Shown here piece after piece: positions 41,253 to 50,880 of a stretch of DNA of 64,000 nucleotides. The DNA is from Thermohalobaculum sp039030715 (GTDB taxonomy: Bacteria; Pseudomonadota; Alphaproteobacteria; Rhodobacterales; Rhodobacteraceae): positions 1 through 64,000 of the forward strand of contig JBCCDU010000014.1 in NCBI GenBank assembly GCA_039030715.1, read 5' to 3'. Under the pieces are notes generated by a model. That model was given only the letters and a program-made list of their open reading frames with translations. It was not told the DNA's origin and did no database searches. The position numbers and the translations under genes are program-made. Position 1 is the stretch's first letter. Every line of letters begins with the position of its first letter.

Positions 41253-42212
41253 ATGAGGTCTAGTGGATGGGAGGGCAAAACGACATCGGATCGTCGCCGC
41301 CTTGAGGATGAGGCCATCGATCTTCTCGTTGCGGCCCGTGCCGGGGGGCGCTCTGCGCGAGGCGCTCGACATGCGCTGGAGGCATGGCGGTTGAAAAGCC
41401 CGGAGCATGCCCGTGCTGTCGAAAAGGCCGAGGACGTTTGGGGAAAGGTCGGTGCCGGTCAAGCCGGTCCGTCTGCGTGGTCATCGCCACGACAATCGTG
41501 CCAGAGACCTGCGACAGCCTTGCGTGTCGTAGCCCTTGCTGCTGCAGTCCTCGCGCTTGTGGTTTTCGCCGATGACGCTCGACTATTGCTTGCCGATCAT
41601 CAGACGCGGGCTGGTGAACTCAAGACCATTGCTCTGCCCGACGGCTCGAGCGCTACCCTTAACACGACAAGCGCCATCGATCTTGAATTCGGGTCGGATC
41701 GTCGTCGCGTGCGGCTGCTGGCAGGCGAGGCATTGTTCGAGGTCGACGCGGATCCAGCCCGGCCCTTCGTCGTGGAAACGCCCGAAGGCACCGTTCGCGT
41801 CGTGGGCACCGTCTTCTCCGTGCGCTCCATTGCAGGTGAGACCCGTGTGAAGGTCGCGGAGGGGGCGGTGACGACGACCCCTGCGGCGGCACCGGAAGAG
41901 CAGATTAGCGCCGGAGAAGGGCTCACCTTCACGGAAAATCAGGCGGCGAAGATGGCCATCAAGCAATCCACTGCCTTCGCCTGGCGCGAGGGGCGACTGG
42001 TCTTCAATTCCGTGCCGCTCGAAACGGTCATTGCTGAATTGGATAGGTATTACTCCGGCGTGTTCGTCCTCGTCGGCGGAGACTTTGGTGAGCGTTTGGT
42101 ATCAGCCGTTTTCCGCTCGGACGAGCCGCTCGCCGCACTGGAGCGTATCGCGGAGCGGTTCGGCCTTCGGGTCTTGCGAATGCCCGGCCTGAAAGTGATC
42201 TCGGTGCGTTAA
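41253..42212 (+). CDS. FecR family anti-sigma/signal transducer
   Basis: 319 aa from ATG 41253. A cytoplasmic N-terminal DUF4880-type helix region (EAIDLLVAARAGGRS, residues about 17-70) is followed by one membrane helix (ALRVVALAAAVLALVVFA, about 90-107), then a periplasmic FecR domain (LPDGSSATLNTTSAIDLEF, VETPEGTVRVVGTVFSVR). It ends in a C-terminal secretin/STN-like module (SVPLETVIAELDRYY). It would relay receptor occupancy to the sigma factor. It is intact although its sigma and receptor neighbours are broken. Confidence 0.87.
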   Translation: MRSSGWEGKTTSDRRRLEDEAIDLLVAARAGGRSARGARHALEAWRLKSPEHARAVEKAEDVWGKVGAGQAGPSAWSSPRQSCQRPATALRVVALAAAVLALVVFADDARLLLADHQTRAGELKTIALPDGSSATLNTTSAIDLEFGSDRRRVRLLAGEALFEVDADPARPFVVETPEGTVRVVGTVFSVRSIAGETRVKVAEGAVTTTPAAAPEEQISAGEGLTFTENQAAKMAIKQSTAFAWREGRLVFNSVPLETVIAELDRYYSGVFVLVGGDFGERLVSAVFRSDEPLAALERIAERFGLRVLRMPGLKVISVR

Positions 42213-42390
42213 CTTTTTTCGGCGCGGTTGCTGCAAGATCCGCGCGCCGGCGGTGTCTTATTCATGAGAAGCCACCCTCCTCTCCTCGAGCCCGCGCGTG
42301 CCATCATAACATTGTCTTTCGCTCGCTGGCTCGCCCTGAGAGCTCGGGCCAGCCAGCCATGATCGGACCCGAGATCCGAAGGAGACAGGA

Positions 42391-44775
42391 ATGAACGCAC
42401 ATATCAGAGCTCACGGGTTGCTTGGTATTTTGTTGGTCGCGACTATCATGTCGCTCGCGACGACCGCGCACGCGCAGGAGCGTAGGTTATCGATCGCGGC
42501 ACAGCCATTGGACAGCGCGCTGACGACGCTGGCACTCGAGACAGATAGTGAGATACTTTTCGATGCGTCCGATGTCGCAGACATCGGTGCGCCCGCCCTC
42601 GACGCAACATTGAGCCTCGACTCAGCGCTCGCAACGCTCCTGGCCGGCACCGATCTGCGCGCCGTCTTTATCGACGCGGATACTGTGACGCTGGTGCAAG
42701 CTACGGCAGCTTCAGCGCCGGAAGACACCTTCGTCATGGACGACATCGTCGTCACCGCTCGACGGTTCGAGGAAGCGGTAAGTGACGTGCCGGGTTCGGT
42801 CGTCGTGGTGACCGAGGAAGAGATACAGCGTTCGAACATCGTCGACCTGTTCGATTATGTCGAGCGCGTGCCCAATCTGGCAATTCAGGAAGCCGGCAAC
42901 CCGCTTGATAACGATGTTGCCCTGCGAGGCGTGTCCAATTTCACGGGCGCGGCGGCGAGCGGCCCGGTCGTCGGCTTCTTCCTCGACGATGTAAGCCTCA
43001 ACCCGACAGGGTCGACCAACGCGCTTAATTTGAACTTGATCGATGTCGAACGCATCGAAGTCCTCTTCGGACCGAAGGACACGGTCGTCGATCATAGCAC
43101 GATCGCTGGCGCGGTCAATTTCGTCACAAAGAAACCGAGTGTCGAGCGCGAGGCCACGTTGGAGCTTCAGGGGGGCAGCTTCCTCGACGGCCGCGTGAAG
43201 GGCGCGCTCGCAGGGTCGCTGACGGGCGACAAGTTGCTGACGGCCGGGCTTACGGCGTTCGGCGATGTCAGCCGCGGCTTTATCGAGTTGCCAAATCAGG
43301 ATGATTTCAACGGAGAGAACAATTTTGGCGCGCGCCTCGCGCTCCGCTCACAGCCGACCGATCGGCTTGCGCTCGACCTCAGTGGTTCCTTCGATCGCAC
43401 GGTTTTTGATCAGACCAACGCGATTGCCGCCGAGACGATTGATGCGGATCCGCCGCAGAACTTCGAGACAGTCGACAGCGGGTCTTCGGTCAACCGTTCC
43501 TTGTTTATCTTTGACAGAAACTACGATTTCGACGTCGGCTCGCTGAACTCGAAGACGTCGTTCTCCCGGCTCTCTGCGGAGTAATTTAATGGCGACGATC
43601 TGGAGTTTGATCTCGTGACCTCGGCCTTCACCACCTCGGAACGCTCTGTCGCGCAGGAGTTCAAGTTCGAGGCCGATGGCCTGCAAGTCCCCATACTCGG
43701 CGAGGTCGGGTTCGTGGCCGGTGTCAACTTCGCCTTCAGTGAGGAAGACGTCACTTCGAATATAGATTTTGGCGCCGCCCCCTTGATCGCGAGCACGACT
43801 GAAAGCGTCAATGATCTTGGCGTCTTCGCCGATCTGCGTTTTCGCCCGGTCGAAAAGCTGGAACTGGGCGTGGGTGCGCGTTTCACGCGCTCGGCGGTGG
43901 AACTGGAAGGAGAGCAGGCGCCATCTTTGATCGAGTTGCCCGGTCTTCCGCCAATCGTCATTCCTGGCATCACCAGGACCTTTGACGACACCTTCACCGC
44001 TATCACGCCCAGAGGCAGCGCCCGTTACGATTGGACCGATGACTTCAGCACGTATGTGGCGATCTCCACAGGGTTTCGCCCCGGCGGTTTCAACCCCTTG
44101 GGGCCTTCGTTCGGCCTGGGCTTCGAAGATGAACGCGTGATCAACTACGAAGGCGGGTTTCGCGCGAGCTTCCTCGACGACCGCCTCGATGTGAGTGGGA
44201 CCGGATTTGCACTGTTCTATGATGACATTCAGATCACCAGCGTTCTTGCCCCCGGGGTCGTTGCGATTGGGAATGCTGGGAAAGCGCGCTCCATCGGAAG
44301 CGAAGTCAGCATCAACGCGCGGCCGTTGGATGGTCTTAGCGTTGGGCTCGGATATGGTCTTGCGCTCACCAGGTTCACCGATTTCGACGACGCCTCGGGC
44401 GGTGGCGTGACGACCGATCTGACGGGGGAGCGCTTGCCCAACGCGCCCGTCAACACCTTCCGATTTACGATGGACTATGCCCGACCGGTACTCGCAGAGC
44501 GCGCCGACGCGTTTTTACGCGTGGAACACAGCTACACCAGCGATGCCCCTGTTACCGACAGTGCAACCCCATTTGAGTCAGGCTCGGAGGCGCGCAATCT
44601 CGTCAATCTGCGCACCGGTTTTCGCGCTGAGAACTGGGAACTGGAGTTTTTCGTGGAGAATCTGTTCGACGCACGCTTCCAAGTGGGGGCGAACGCCACC
44701 GCCATACCCGGAGTGATTGCCCCGGAAATCGGAGATACGCGTCGTTTCGGCGCTCGCGGAAAGATCCGGTTTTGA
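42391..44775 (+). pseudogene. TonB-dependent receptor with STN domain (FecA type), in-frame stop at 43582
   Basis: The gene starts at ATG 42391 (AAGGAGACAGG upstream) with a signal peptide ending TTAHAQ, an STN signalling domain (about residues 33-110), and a plug domain. The frame meets TAA at 43582-43584 (after SFSRLSAE) and continues in the same frame to 44775 with good barrel sequence ending in RGKIRF. Without the stop it would be 794 aa, a usual length. A single substitution explains the break, so it is either a recent pseudogene or a sequence error. It forms a FecI-FecR-FecA type cassette with the two preceding genes. Confidence 0.85.
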
Positions 44776-44804
44776 ACGCGTGATAAGGGATTTTCGGTAT
44801 CCTT

Positions 44805-44833
44805 GGTCAGGTGTTCGAAGCTTGATCTTTTTT
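44805..44833 (+). terminator. Rho-independent terminator after the FecA-type receptor
   Basis: GGTCAGG (44805-44811) pairs fully as RNA with CTTGATC (44821-44827), counting two G-U pairs, across a 9-base loop and is followed by six Ts. It lies 30 bases after the receptor stop. The rest of the 304-bp gap 44776-45079 shows nothing recognisable. Confidence 0.6.
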
Positions 44834-45079
44834 GAGAGGAGCGCCCCGTCATCTGCGTTCGGACAAAGGGCTGGAGTTTCTCAACCATCCGGGGCATTCT
44901 TAGCGATGAGTATCAACTGCCTGATGAGATCCAGATACTGGCCCTAACAAAGAAGTGCGACGCTTCGCTGCGAGCGCCCAAAAGCCGTGTCAGCAGTTGT
45001 CGCACTCCAAACCGGCTATACGCGATAAATACGATCTTGGACTGAGTGTGACAGCCGCTCGGCAGGACAAAGCGCTCCC

Positions 45080-46015
45080 TCAGCCCGTCTGCCGGAAGGG
45101 CCGCTTTGCGGCCCAAACCAGAAGTGTTCCAGCCAGTGCAAGCAAAGCGATATATAGAAACTCAAATTGAAACCGCGAAGTTTCCAGCAGGCCCAGAGTA
45201 ACGGCGCTCTGTTCAAGCACCATGCCGAACAGAGGAAGAAATGCGATTGCAGCAGTATAACCCTGTGCACCGGCAACGCTGATCGCCCAGAAGGTCAGGA
45301 ACATGGATGGTGCTCTCAGCAATATCCCGACGGCGATGCTGGACAAGACCAGAGGCCAACTGAAAGCTCCGAGAATGTCGCTTCCCTGGATGATCCGTGC
45401 AGCAAGAAAGACTGCAGCCGTAATCGCGAGCACGACACCTGAAAACCAAGCCCGTCCCGAGAGCGTGGCCGATTTGTTCTCAGGGTGTCGTTCGGCTATC
45501 AGGTTCATCGCGGCCAGACACAGGGCGTTCAGACCCATCAAGCTGAGAACCGCAGTCCGCACATCGCCCTCAAGTCGCGCGGTCATCGACGCAACCGCGA
45601 CAACTATGATTGCATGTCCGACCAAAGCGAGGCCGCGCGGCGGCGTCCTGCTAAGGATAAAAACCAGCAAAGCGATGACCGGTAGATTGATCGCACCGAT
45701 CGTCCCAGCTTCCAGAACGCTGATAGACGCCAGGACCGCCGTGTAGAGCGAAGCAGACAATACTCGGAGCGCGCCCAGGGCCCAATTGGACGCCCTTGTA
45801 AAACTCCGCTTTGCCCTGGCGCCCCGATAACCGATTGCCAAAAGGGCGATACCGCCCGCGACAAGCTGCAGGAAGCTGAACGTCCACGGGTCGAGGTCGA
45901 AATTCAGAAGCAGAACCCGACTGGTAACGCTCAGGGCAGCCCATGACAAAATGGCAGCGATGGTGATGGCAATTTCGTTCAAAACGTTCGCGTCTCCGGG
46001 GTTCAGATCCAACAT
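45080..46015 (-). CDS. DMT superfamily (EamA) transporter
   Basis: 311 aa with about ten membrane helices in two EamA halves (about residues 12-140 and 155-300), typical drug/metabolite transporter layout. Substrate is unknown; some EamA members near siderophore genes export or import siderophores or other metabolites, but no motif supports that here. It begins at ATG 46015, on the same strand as the siderophore receptor, 516 bases downstream of it. Confidence 0.85.
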   Translation of the reverse strand: MLDLNPGDANVLNEIAITIAAILSWAALSVTSRVLLLNFDLDPWTFSFLQLVAGGIALLAIGYRGARAKRSFTRASNWALGALRVLSASLYTAVLASISVLEAGTIGAINLPVIALLVFILSRTPPRGLALVGHAIIVVAVASMTARLEGDVRTAVLSLMGLNALCLAAMNLIAERHPENKSATLSGRAWFSGVVLAITAAVFLAARIIQGSDILGAFSWPLVLSSIAVGILLRAPSMFLTFWAISVAGAQGYTAAIAFLPLFGMVLEQSAVTLGLLETSRFQFEFLYIALLALAGTLLVWAAKRPFRQTG

Positions 46016-46531
46016 TCGTTGCAGTGTCGAGAAAACGCAAGATGAGCTCTATGCCGCCATCAGCGGTACTGAAGGGGTCTCGGCAACCTAGCGCTGCCAA
46101 CGTCAGCTCGGCAGTGCGGACGGGAGCGGCAGGCTGAAGGCTCCGCTGTGCGTGCTCGGAACCTTACCGGCATTTGCCAAGAGCGCCGCGCTTGGAATAT
46201 TGGGCAACGCGCGCTGATAGATGTTTGCCAAGGTTGCAGCAGCAAATTTCATCGTCACACCTCGCCACGGGAGCGCTGCCCATAGAGATCGTGGGCTACC
46301 TGCACCAAGCCGAACTCGCACTACATCACTGGCGCTGATGTCTGCAGCATGCAATGCTTTAGCTTCGTGCAGTCTCGAAACGATCCCCTCGGCGCAATGA
46401 CGGTTCGAGCCATCGATCTGCTCCCCGAGCTGCGTCGACCTTCCGCTGGCGATAGCCCTCACTGTCTGCGTTGGCCAAACGGCCAGGCTGCCGGCCCCCA
46501 GCAACAATCTGGGCGCGGTCGGCCTCGCGGG
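46016..46531 (-). other. Gap with one doubtful open frame (46103-46507)
   Basis: 516 bases between the DMT gene and the siderophore receptor. A 134-codon frame on the minus strand (46507-46103) has a hydrophobic start but no ribosome site, no recognisable domain and an unusual composition, so I do not call it a gene. It may be a decayed coding remnant. Confidence 0.4.
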
Positions 46532-48706
46532 TCAGAAGGTAAGCGTCGCGCTCGCGATGAAGGTTCTGGGGGCCCCCTGAACCAGGTAGTTCGCTCCCGG
46601 GAAGCCGCCCACTGTCGCCCAGTAGGATGAGTTGGCGACGTTCTCGACCCTGGCACGCAGCGTCAGGTTGCGCCCTGCTATATCGGCATCATAGCTGGCG
46701 CCAAGGTCCAGCCGAACCCAATCGTCGGCGGAGAAGGTGTTTGCCGCGTCAACAAACTGCTCGCCTGTGTAGATCACGCGGCCATTCACCGACAAACCTT
46801 GGACCCAGGGCAAATCGTAGTCGGCGCCGATATTCGCCTGGAAGTTCGGCACGCCGATCGCGTCGTTCCCCTCGTTCAGCCCGCCTGTCGTTTCGCGCAA
46901 CTCCGCGTCGACATAGGTGAAGCCGCCCAGGACGCGCAGGCCATCGAAGGGCTCCCCAAACAAGGTCACCTCCACCCCTCGATTTCGCTGCTCGCCCCCA
47001 TCGGTGAAAATCGCATCTTCCACGATCCCCTGCTGCTGTGTGATCGAGAAGAAACTGAGGGTGGCACCAAACCTGTCATCGATATACTTGGCGCCGAATT
47101 CGTACTGACGGCTGACAAAGGGGTCTAGGACCTCGCCTGCATTCAGGATCGGGGTGGCCCCGCTGAATGCCGGAGCGATCTCGCCGCGCTGCAGGGCTTC
47201 GGCGTAGTTCGCGAAGAGCGATACGTTCTCGATCGGCTTCACGACCAGGCCGGCGAAGGGCGATAGTCTCGAGCCGTCGATCTCGGACAGCTTGGCACCG
47301 GTATCGAAGTCGAAGGCTTTCGTCCGGATGGTTTGGAACCTTCCGCCCGCGGTCAACTGGATCCGATCCTCCAAAAAGGAAAGCGTGTCTCCGAACGCGA
47401 AACTTGCGACCGTGGTTTCTTCCGTTGTCAGGGGATTTGACAAAATGCCGCCAGTGAAAAAGTCGGCTGGCGGCAGCACGCCAGCCTCGGGATTATCGAG
47501 CGTGCCCAACGAAAATCCGGCAAAATCTGACAATGCAAAGGCGTTCTCGAAGTCGAGATAGGTGGCTGAGCCGGAGAGGACGATCCGGTGCCCGACGGGC
47601 CCCGTGTCGAATTCGAAGGTTACTCCTCCGTCGCCAGAGAACACAGTATCCTCGCGCGTGTTGTCGAAGCGGAAGGCGTTCAGGGCCCCATCCGGCGTGG
47701 AGGTCGGGTTCGCCAGAACATTCTTCTCGTCGCCAAGCCGGAAACCACCGGCGATCCAGGCCGAGATCTGATCGGTGAAGTCGAACTCGCCACGGGCCGC
47801 GAAGAAGAGCTGCGTCTCCTCGGAGAATGTCCCTGGCTGGGCGTAGTTGATATCCGCATCCGGCGGGCTCGGCACCGCCGACAGCGGAGTCACCTGGGGA
47901 CGGGGATTGTCGAGTTGATTGTCTTGAAACCCCAGATCGGCGCTGAACCTGAAGCGCTCGCCATCATAGTCGACCCCGACCGAGGCGGCGACGAGGCTCT
48001 GTTCCTCGTCATCAATCGATGTCTCGCCGATACGTCCCGTGGCGCCGACGCGGATGCCCCATTCTTCGAATTCGCCAAAGCGCCTCGCGAAATCGGCGGC
48101 ACCGCGGAACTGCTCGTCGCTTTCATAGCCGAGCGTCACACTGTTGAGGCCGCCGCTGGGCGCGCGTTTGGGGATGAGATTGACGGTCCCCCCGACTGCG
48201 CTGTTCCCCGGTGCTGCGCCGTTAATGAATGCGTTCGCGCCCCGCAGCACTTCGACCCGCTCGATCAACGGCGCGGCAACGACCTGACGCGGCAGGATGC
48301 CGTAAAGACCGTTGAGCGTGATGTCGTCGGAGAACACCGGAAAGCCCCGGATGATGTAGAGTTCCTGAAAGTTGCCGAACCCCGTCGCCACGCGAACGGT
48401 TGGATCGTTCAAAAGAACATCGCCGACCGTCTGCGACTGCTGATCCTCGATGAGCTCCGATGTGTATGCCGTTCCGCTGAACGGGAGGTTTTCATAGGTC
48501 TGGTTGCCGAGGACACCCGCACGGCCACCCGTGGCGACCTGCCCCCCAGCAAAAGGTTCGACGATGCTGACTTGCGAACCCTCGACGAAAACCGTGTCCA
48601 TGACGACCGTATCGGCGTCAGCCGATTGCGCCAGTGCCCCCGTTTGCATCAAAGATGCGGCCAGGGTGGCTGTCGCAGCCGACCCATAGAACCTCAAGAC
48701 TGTCAT
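46532..48706 (-). CDS. TonB-dependent siderophore receptor
   Basis: 724 aa. Signal peptide ending TGALAQ, a TonB-box-like DTVFVEG, a plug domain (LPFSGTAYTSELIEDQQSQTVGDVLLNDPTVR, YIIRGFPVF, IERVEVLRGANAFINGAAPGNSAVGGTVNLIPKRA) and a 22-strand-type barrel ending in SATLTF. No STN domain. The plug motifs match FhuA/FoxA-like ferric-siderophore receptors. It is not in the compact ABC operon; 321 bases separate it from the SIP gene, so it likely has its own promoter. Confidence 0.9.
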   Translation of the reverse strand: MTVLRFYGSAATATLAASLMQTGALAQSADADTVVMDTVFVEGSQVSIVEPFAGGQVATGGRAGVLGNQTYENLPFSGTAYTSELIEDQQSQTVGDVLLNDPTVRVATGFGNFQELYIIRGFPVFSDDITLNGLYGILPRQVVAAPLIERVEVLRGANAFINGAAPGNSAVGGTVNLIPKRAPSGGLNSVTLGYESDEQFRGAADFARRFGEFEEWGIRVGATGRIGETSIDDEEQSLVAASVGVDYDGERFRFSADLGFQDNQLDNPRPQVTPLSAVPSPPDADINYAQPGTFSEETQLFFAARGEFDFTDQISAWIAGGFRLGDEKNVLANPTSTPDGALNAFRFDNTREDTVFSGDGGVTFEFDTGPVGHRIVLSGSATYLDFENAFALSDFAGFSLGTLDNPEAGVLPPADFFTGGILSNPLTTEETTVASFAFGDTLSFLEDRIQLTAGGRFQTIRTKAFDFDTGAKLSEIDGSRLSPFAGLVVKPIENVSLFANYAEALQRGEIAPAFSGATPILNAGEVLDPFVSRQYEFGAKYIDDRFGATLSFFSITQQQGIVEDAIFTDGGEQRNRGVEVTLFGEPFDGLRVLGGFTYVDAELRETTGGLNEGNDAIGVPNFQANIGADYDLPWVQGLSVNGRVIYTGEQFVDAANTFSADDWVRLDLGASYDADIAGRNLTLRARVENVANSSYWATVGGFPGANYLVQGAPRTFIASATLTF

Positions 48707-49027
48707 GCTGTTCCCCTACGCATATCAGAGCCAAGTGCTGGCTTCGTATCCGCAAAAGGGAATTATGCTAGCGTGATCTCCTCGGTAGTTTCTGGTCGCG
48801 CTGATTGTCAAGTTAGACGGATCAAAAAAAGCCGCTGACTGGCAGAAGCCCATATGAGCTTTTCGATTTGGAGAGCGTAACAGGCTTGTCATCCGTCGCC
48901 TGGACGCAATCGGCGGCTGCAAAATTCGCGGCCCGGTTGCTGCCGTTCCGGTCCACCGAGATGCGCGACTTCCTCAGGTGGCGCGAAGCTAGCGCCCAGG
49001 ATACTGAGCTCGCCGCCCTGCTGGCGA
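48707..49027 (-). other. Gap upstream of the siderophore receptor, likely promoter region
   Basis: 321 bases. On the minus strand a perfect -35 (TTGACA, 48806-48811) is seen, but no good -10 lies at 16-18 bases. A T-rich stretch near 48828-48834 might end the upstream SIP transcript, though its stem is weak. I could not find a clear Fur, Irr or RirA site by eye. Confidence 0.4.
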
Positions 49028-50086
49028 TCAAGGGACCAGGGATCTGGTCCAATAGGCCGCGATATAGCTTGAATTGTCTGGCCTCGGTTCCGCCTTGTAG
49101 GCGCGGCGCACGCGAACGGCCTCGGACTTCTCGGCCGCAAACCACAGGAAGTGATCGTCCCATCGTTCTGACATCTCGATCGCAAGCTCTCCGAGCGAGG
49201 TCTTGGAACCACGCGATTGCCAGGTGAGCTTCATGCCAGGTGGGGGGGAGATCGGGTAGCTACAGCGCTCCCCCTCCACGGCACTCAGTACTATTTCGCC
49301 GGTCGCAGATGCCGGTATCGTCTCGACAATACGCGCGACGGCGGGGAATGCCGTCTCGTCGGCGAAGAGCAGGAACCGGCGCGCATCGGGAACGCCGCCC
49401 CCACTTGGCCCCATGAGTGCGAGCAAGTCTCCCGCGCGCGCCTCGCGAGCCCAAGCAGTCACGCGACCTCCATCGTGGAGGAAGACATCGAGGTCGAGCT
49501 GTCCCTCCTCCAGCAGAATATGACGCGCCGTATAGACAGGCCGATGCAGGGCGAGTTCGCCCTTCGGCCAAACCGTGGCGCCGTTCTCACCAATATGGGG
49601 CCAAATGATCGTCTTGGCCCCGGCAGGCGGCAAAACAAGTTGGAAGTGGATCGATGTGTCGTTGAACTTCGTGAGATCGGGAACGGCGACTTTCACCCGC
49701 AGAAAAGTACCGCCCACGGGCTCTATCGACTGGACCGTTGTGACCTGAAAATTAGGGGGCGGCGCGCCCACCGTCGCCGCATCCGACCAGCGCAGCTTAG
49801 AGGCGCTGTCCGGCGCAAACGTCGAAAGCTGATGGACAAAGGCATCCTTGAGGATAAACAACGATTGCTCGTTGGGGGCAAGCACGCTCAACTCGAACCG
49901 TGTTGCCAAAGGCCGGAACGCGTAGACGCCGTAGACCGTTTCGACCATCAGTTCTTTGTCATCGTCGCGGAGGATCGGCAGATCGTGCTCGGCGGCTTGC
50001 GCCAGAACGATCGAGCGCATCGCCTCGAAGGCAATCCCACTCACTCTTGCATTGGCAACCGACGGGAAGCGTGCGTGTTCAATCAT
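49028..50086 (-). CDS. Siderophore-interacting protein (ferric-siderophore reductase) with DUF2218 domain
   Basis: 352 aa. Residues about 1-95 are a DUF2218 domain (ARVSGIAFEAMRSIVLAQ...). The rest is a SIP/ViuB-type flavin reductase: FAD-binding segment (HRPVYTARHILLEEGQLDLDVFLHDGG) and a C-terminal SIP domain ending SYIAAYW. It reduces ferric siderophore in the cytoplasm and releases iron. It is the last gene of the operon receptor, binding protein, two permeases, ATPase and this reductase, starting 11 bases after the ATPase ends. Confidence 0.9.
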   Translation of the reverse strand: MIEHARFPSVANARVSGIAFEAMRSIVLAQAAEHDLPILRDDDKELMVETVYGVYAFRPLATRFELSVLAPNEQSLFILKDAFVHQLSTFAPDSASKLRWSDAATVGAPPPNFQVTTVQSIEPVGGTFLRVKVAVPDLTKFNDTSIHFQLVLPPAGAKTIIWPHIGENGATVWPKGELALHRPVYTARHILLEEGQLDLDVFLHDGGRVTAWAREARAGDLLALMGPSGGGVPDARRFLLFADETAFPAVARIVETIPASATGEIVLSAVEGERCSYPISPPPGMKLTWQSRGSKTSLGELAIEMSERWDDHFLWFAAEKSEAVRVRRAYKAEPRPDNSSYIAAYWTRSLVP

Positions 50087-50097
50087 GACCGTCTCCC

Positions 50098-50880
50098 TTA
50101 TGCCGGAATGACAAAGGGTTTGCCGTGGATCGGATCGGCGATGACTTTGCAGGTCAGGCCGAAGACCTCCGCCATGAGAGGCTCGGTCACGATATGCTCG
50201 GGCGTCCCCTCTGCATGGACGCGACCATCCTTCAGCGCGATCATATGATCCGCGTAGCGCGCGGCCAGATTGATATCATGCAAGACGATCGCGACGGTTT
50301 TGCCGCCCTCTCGGTTGAGACCGCGGACCAGAGCCAGCAGTTCCACTTGATGAGCGAGATCGAGAAAGGCGGTTGGCTCGTCGAGCAATAGGATTTCGGT
50401 GCCCTGAGCCAGCGTCATCGCGATCCATGCCCTCTGCTGCTGCCCTCCGGAGAGCGTATTCAGTGGCCGCTCGGCCAAATCGGCGAGCCCAGTACGCGAC
50501 AAAGCATCCGCGATGGCGCTCGCATCTTCCTCGGATCCCTGACGGAAGGCGGTCTGATAGGGGGTTCGCCCGCGCCTAACCAATTCGCGCACGCTCAGCC
50601 CCTCGGGGGCAACGGGCTTTTGCGGAAGTATGGCAAGTCGCCTCGCGACTGCGCGCGTTTTCTGCCCAAGGATCGGTTGACCGTCGAGATAAACCGTGCC
50701 GCTTGAGACTGGGATCAGCCGGGCCAGCGCCCGCAACAGGGTGGATTTACCGCTGCCATTGGGTCCGACTATGGTGGTCAGAGCACCATCGGGCAGGGCG
50801 GCATGAAACTGCTGGAGCACGGTTTTGTGTCCCAGGCTTACTGCAATATCCGATGCAGATAGGCGAGATGTCGCGGTCAC
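50098..50880 (-). CDS. Iron-siderophore ABC transporter ATP-binding protein
   Basis: 260 aa from GTG 50880, which overlaps the permease stop as GTGA. Walker A GPNGSGKST, ABC signature LSGGQQQR, Walker B ILLLDEPT, and the H-loop LHD are all intact, in FecE/FhuC spacing. It drives import of the siderophore through the two FecCD permeases encoded just upstream. The open frame extends further upstream out of frame with the permease and is not coding there. Confidence 0.93.
   Translation of the reverse strand: MTATSRLSASDIAVSLGHKTVLQQFHAALPDGALTTIVGPNGSGKSTLLRALARLIPVSSGTVYLDGQPILGQKTRAVARRLAILPQKPVAPEGLSVRELVRRGRTPYQTAFRQGSEEDASAIADALSRTGLADLAERPLNTLSGGQQQRAWIAMTLAQGTEILLLDEPTAFLDLAHQVELLALVRGLNREGGKTVAIVLHDINLAARYADHMIALKDGRVHAEGTPEHIVTEPLMAEVFGLTCKVIADPIHGKPFVIPA

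Noticed and set aside
42334..42358. Stem between FecR and the FecA-type receptor as a terminator or attenuator
   Set aside because: The stem carries a bulge and has no T-run; the genes are probably cotranscribed.
46103..46507. 134-codon minus-strand frame between the DMT gene and the siderophore receptor
   Set aside because: No ribosome site, no domain and odd composition; kept only as a doubtful gap feature.
48707..49027. Fur, Irr or RirA binding site upstream of the siderophore receptor
   Set aside because: No stretch fits their consensus sequences well enough by eye.
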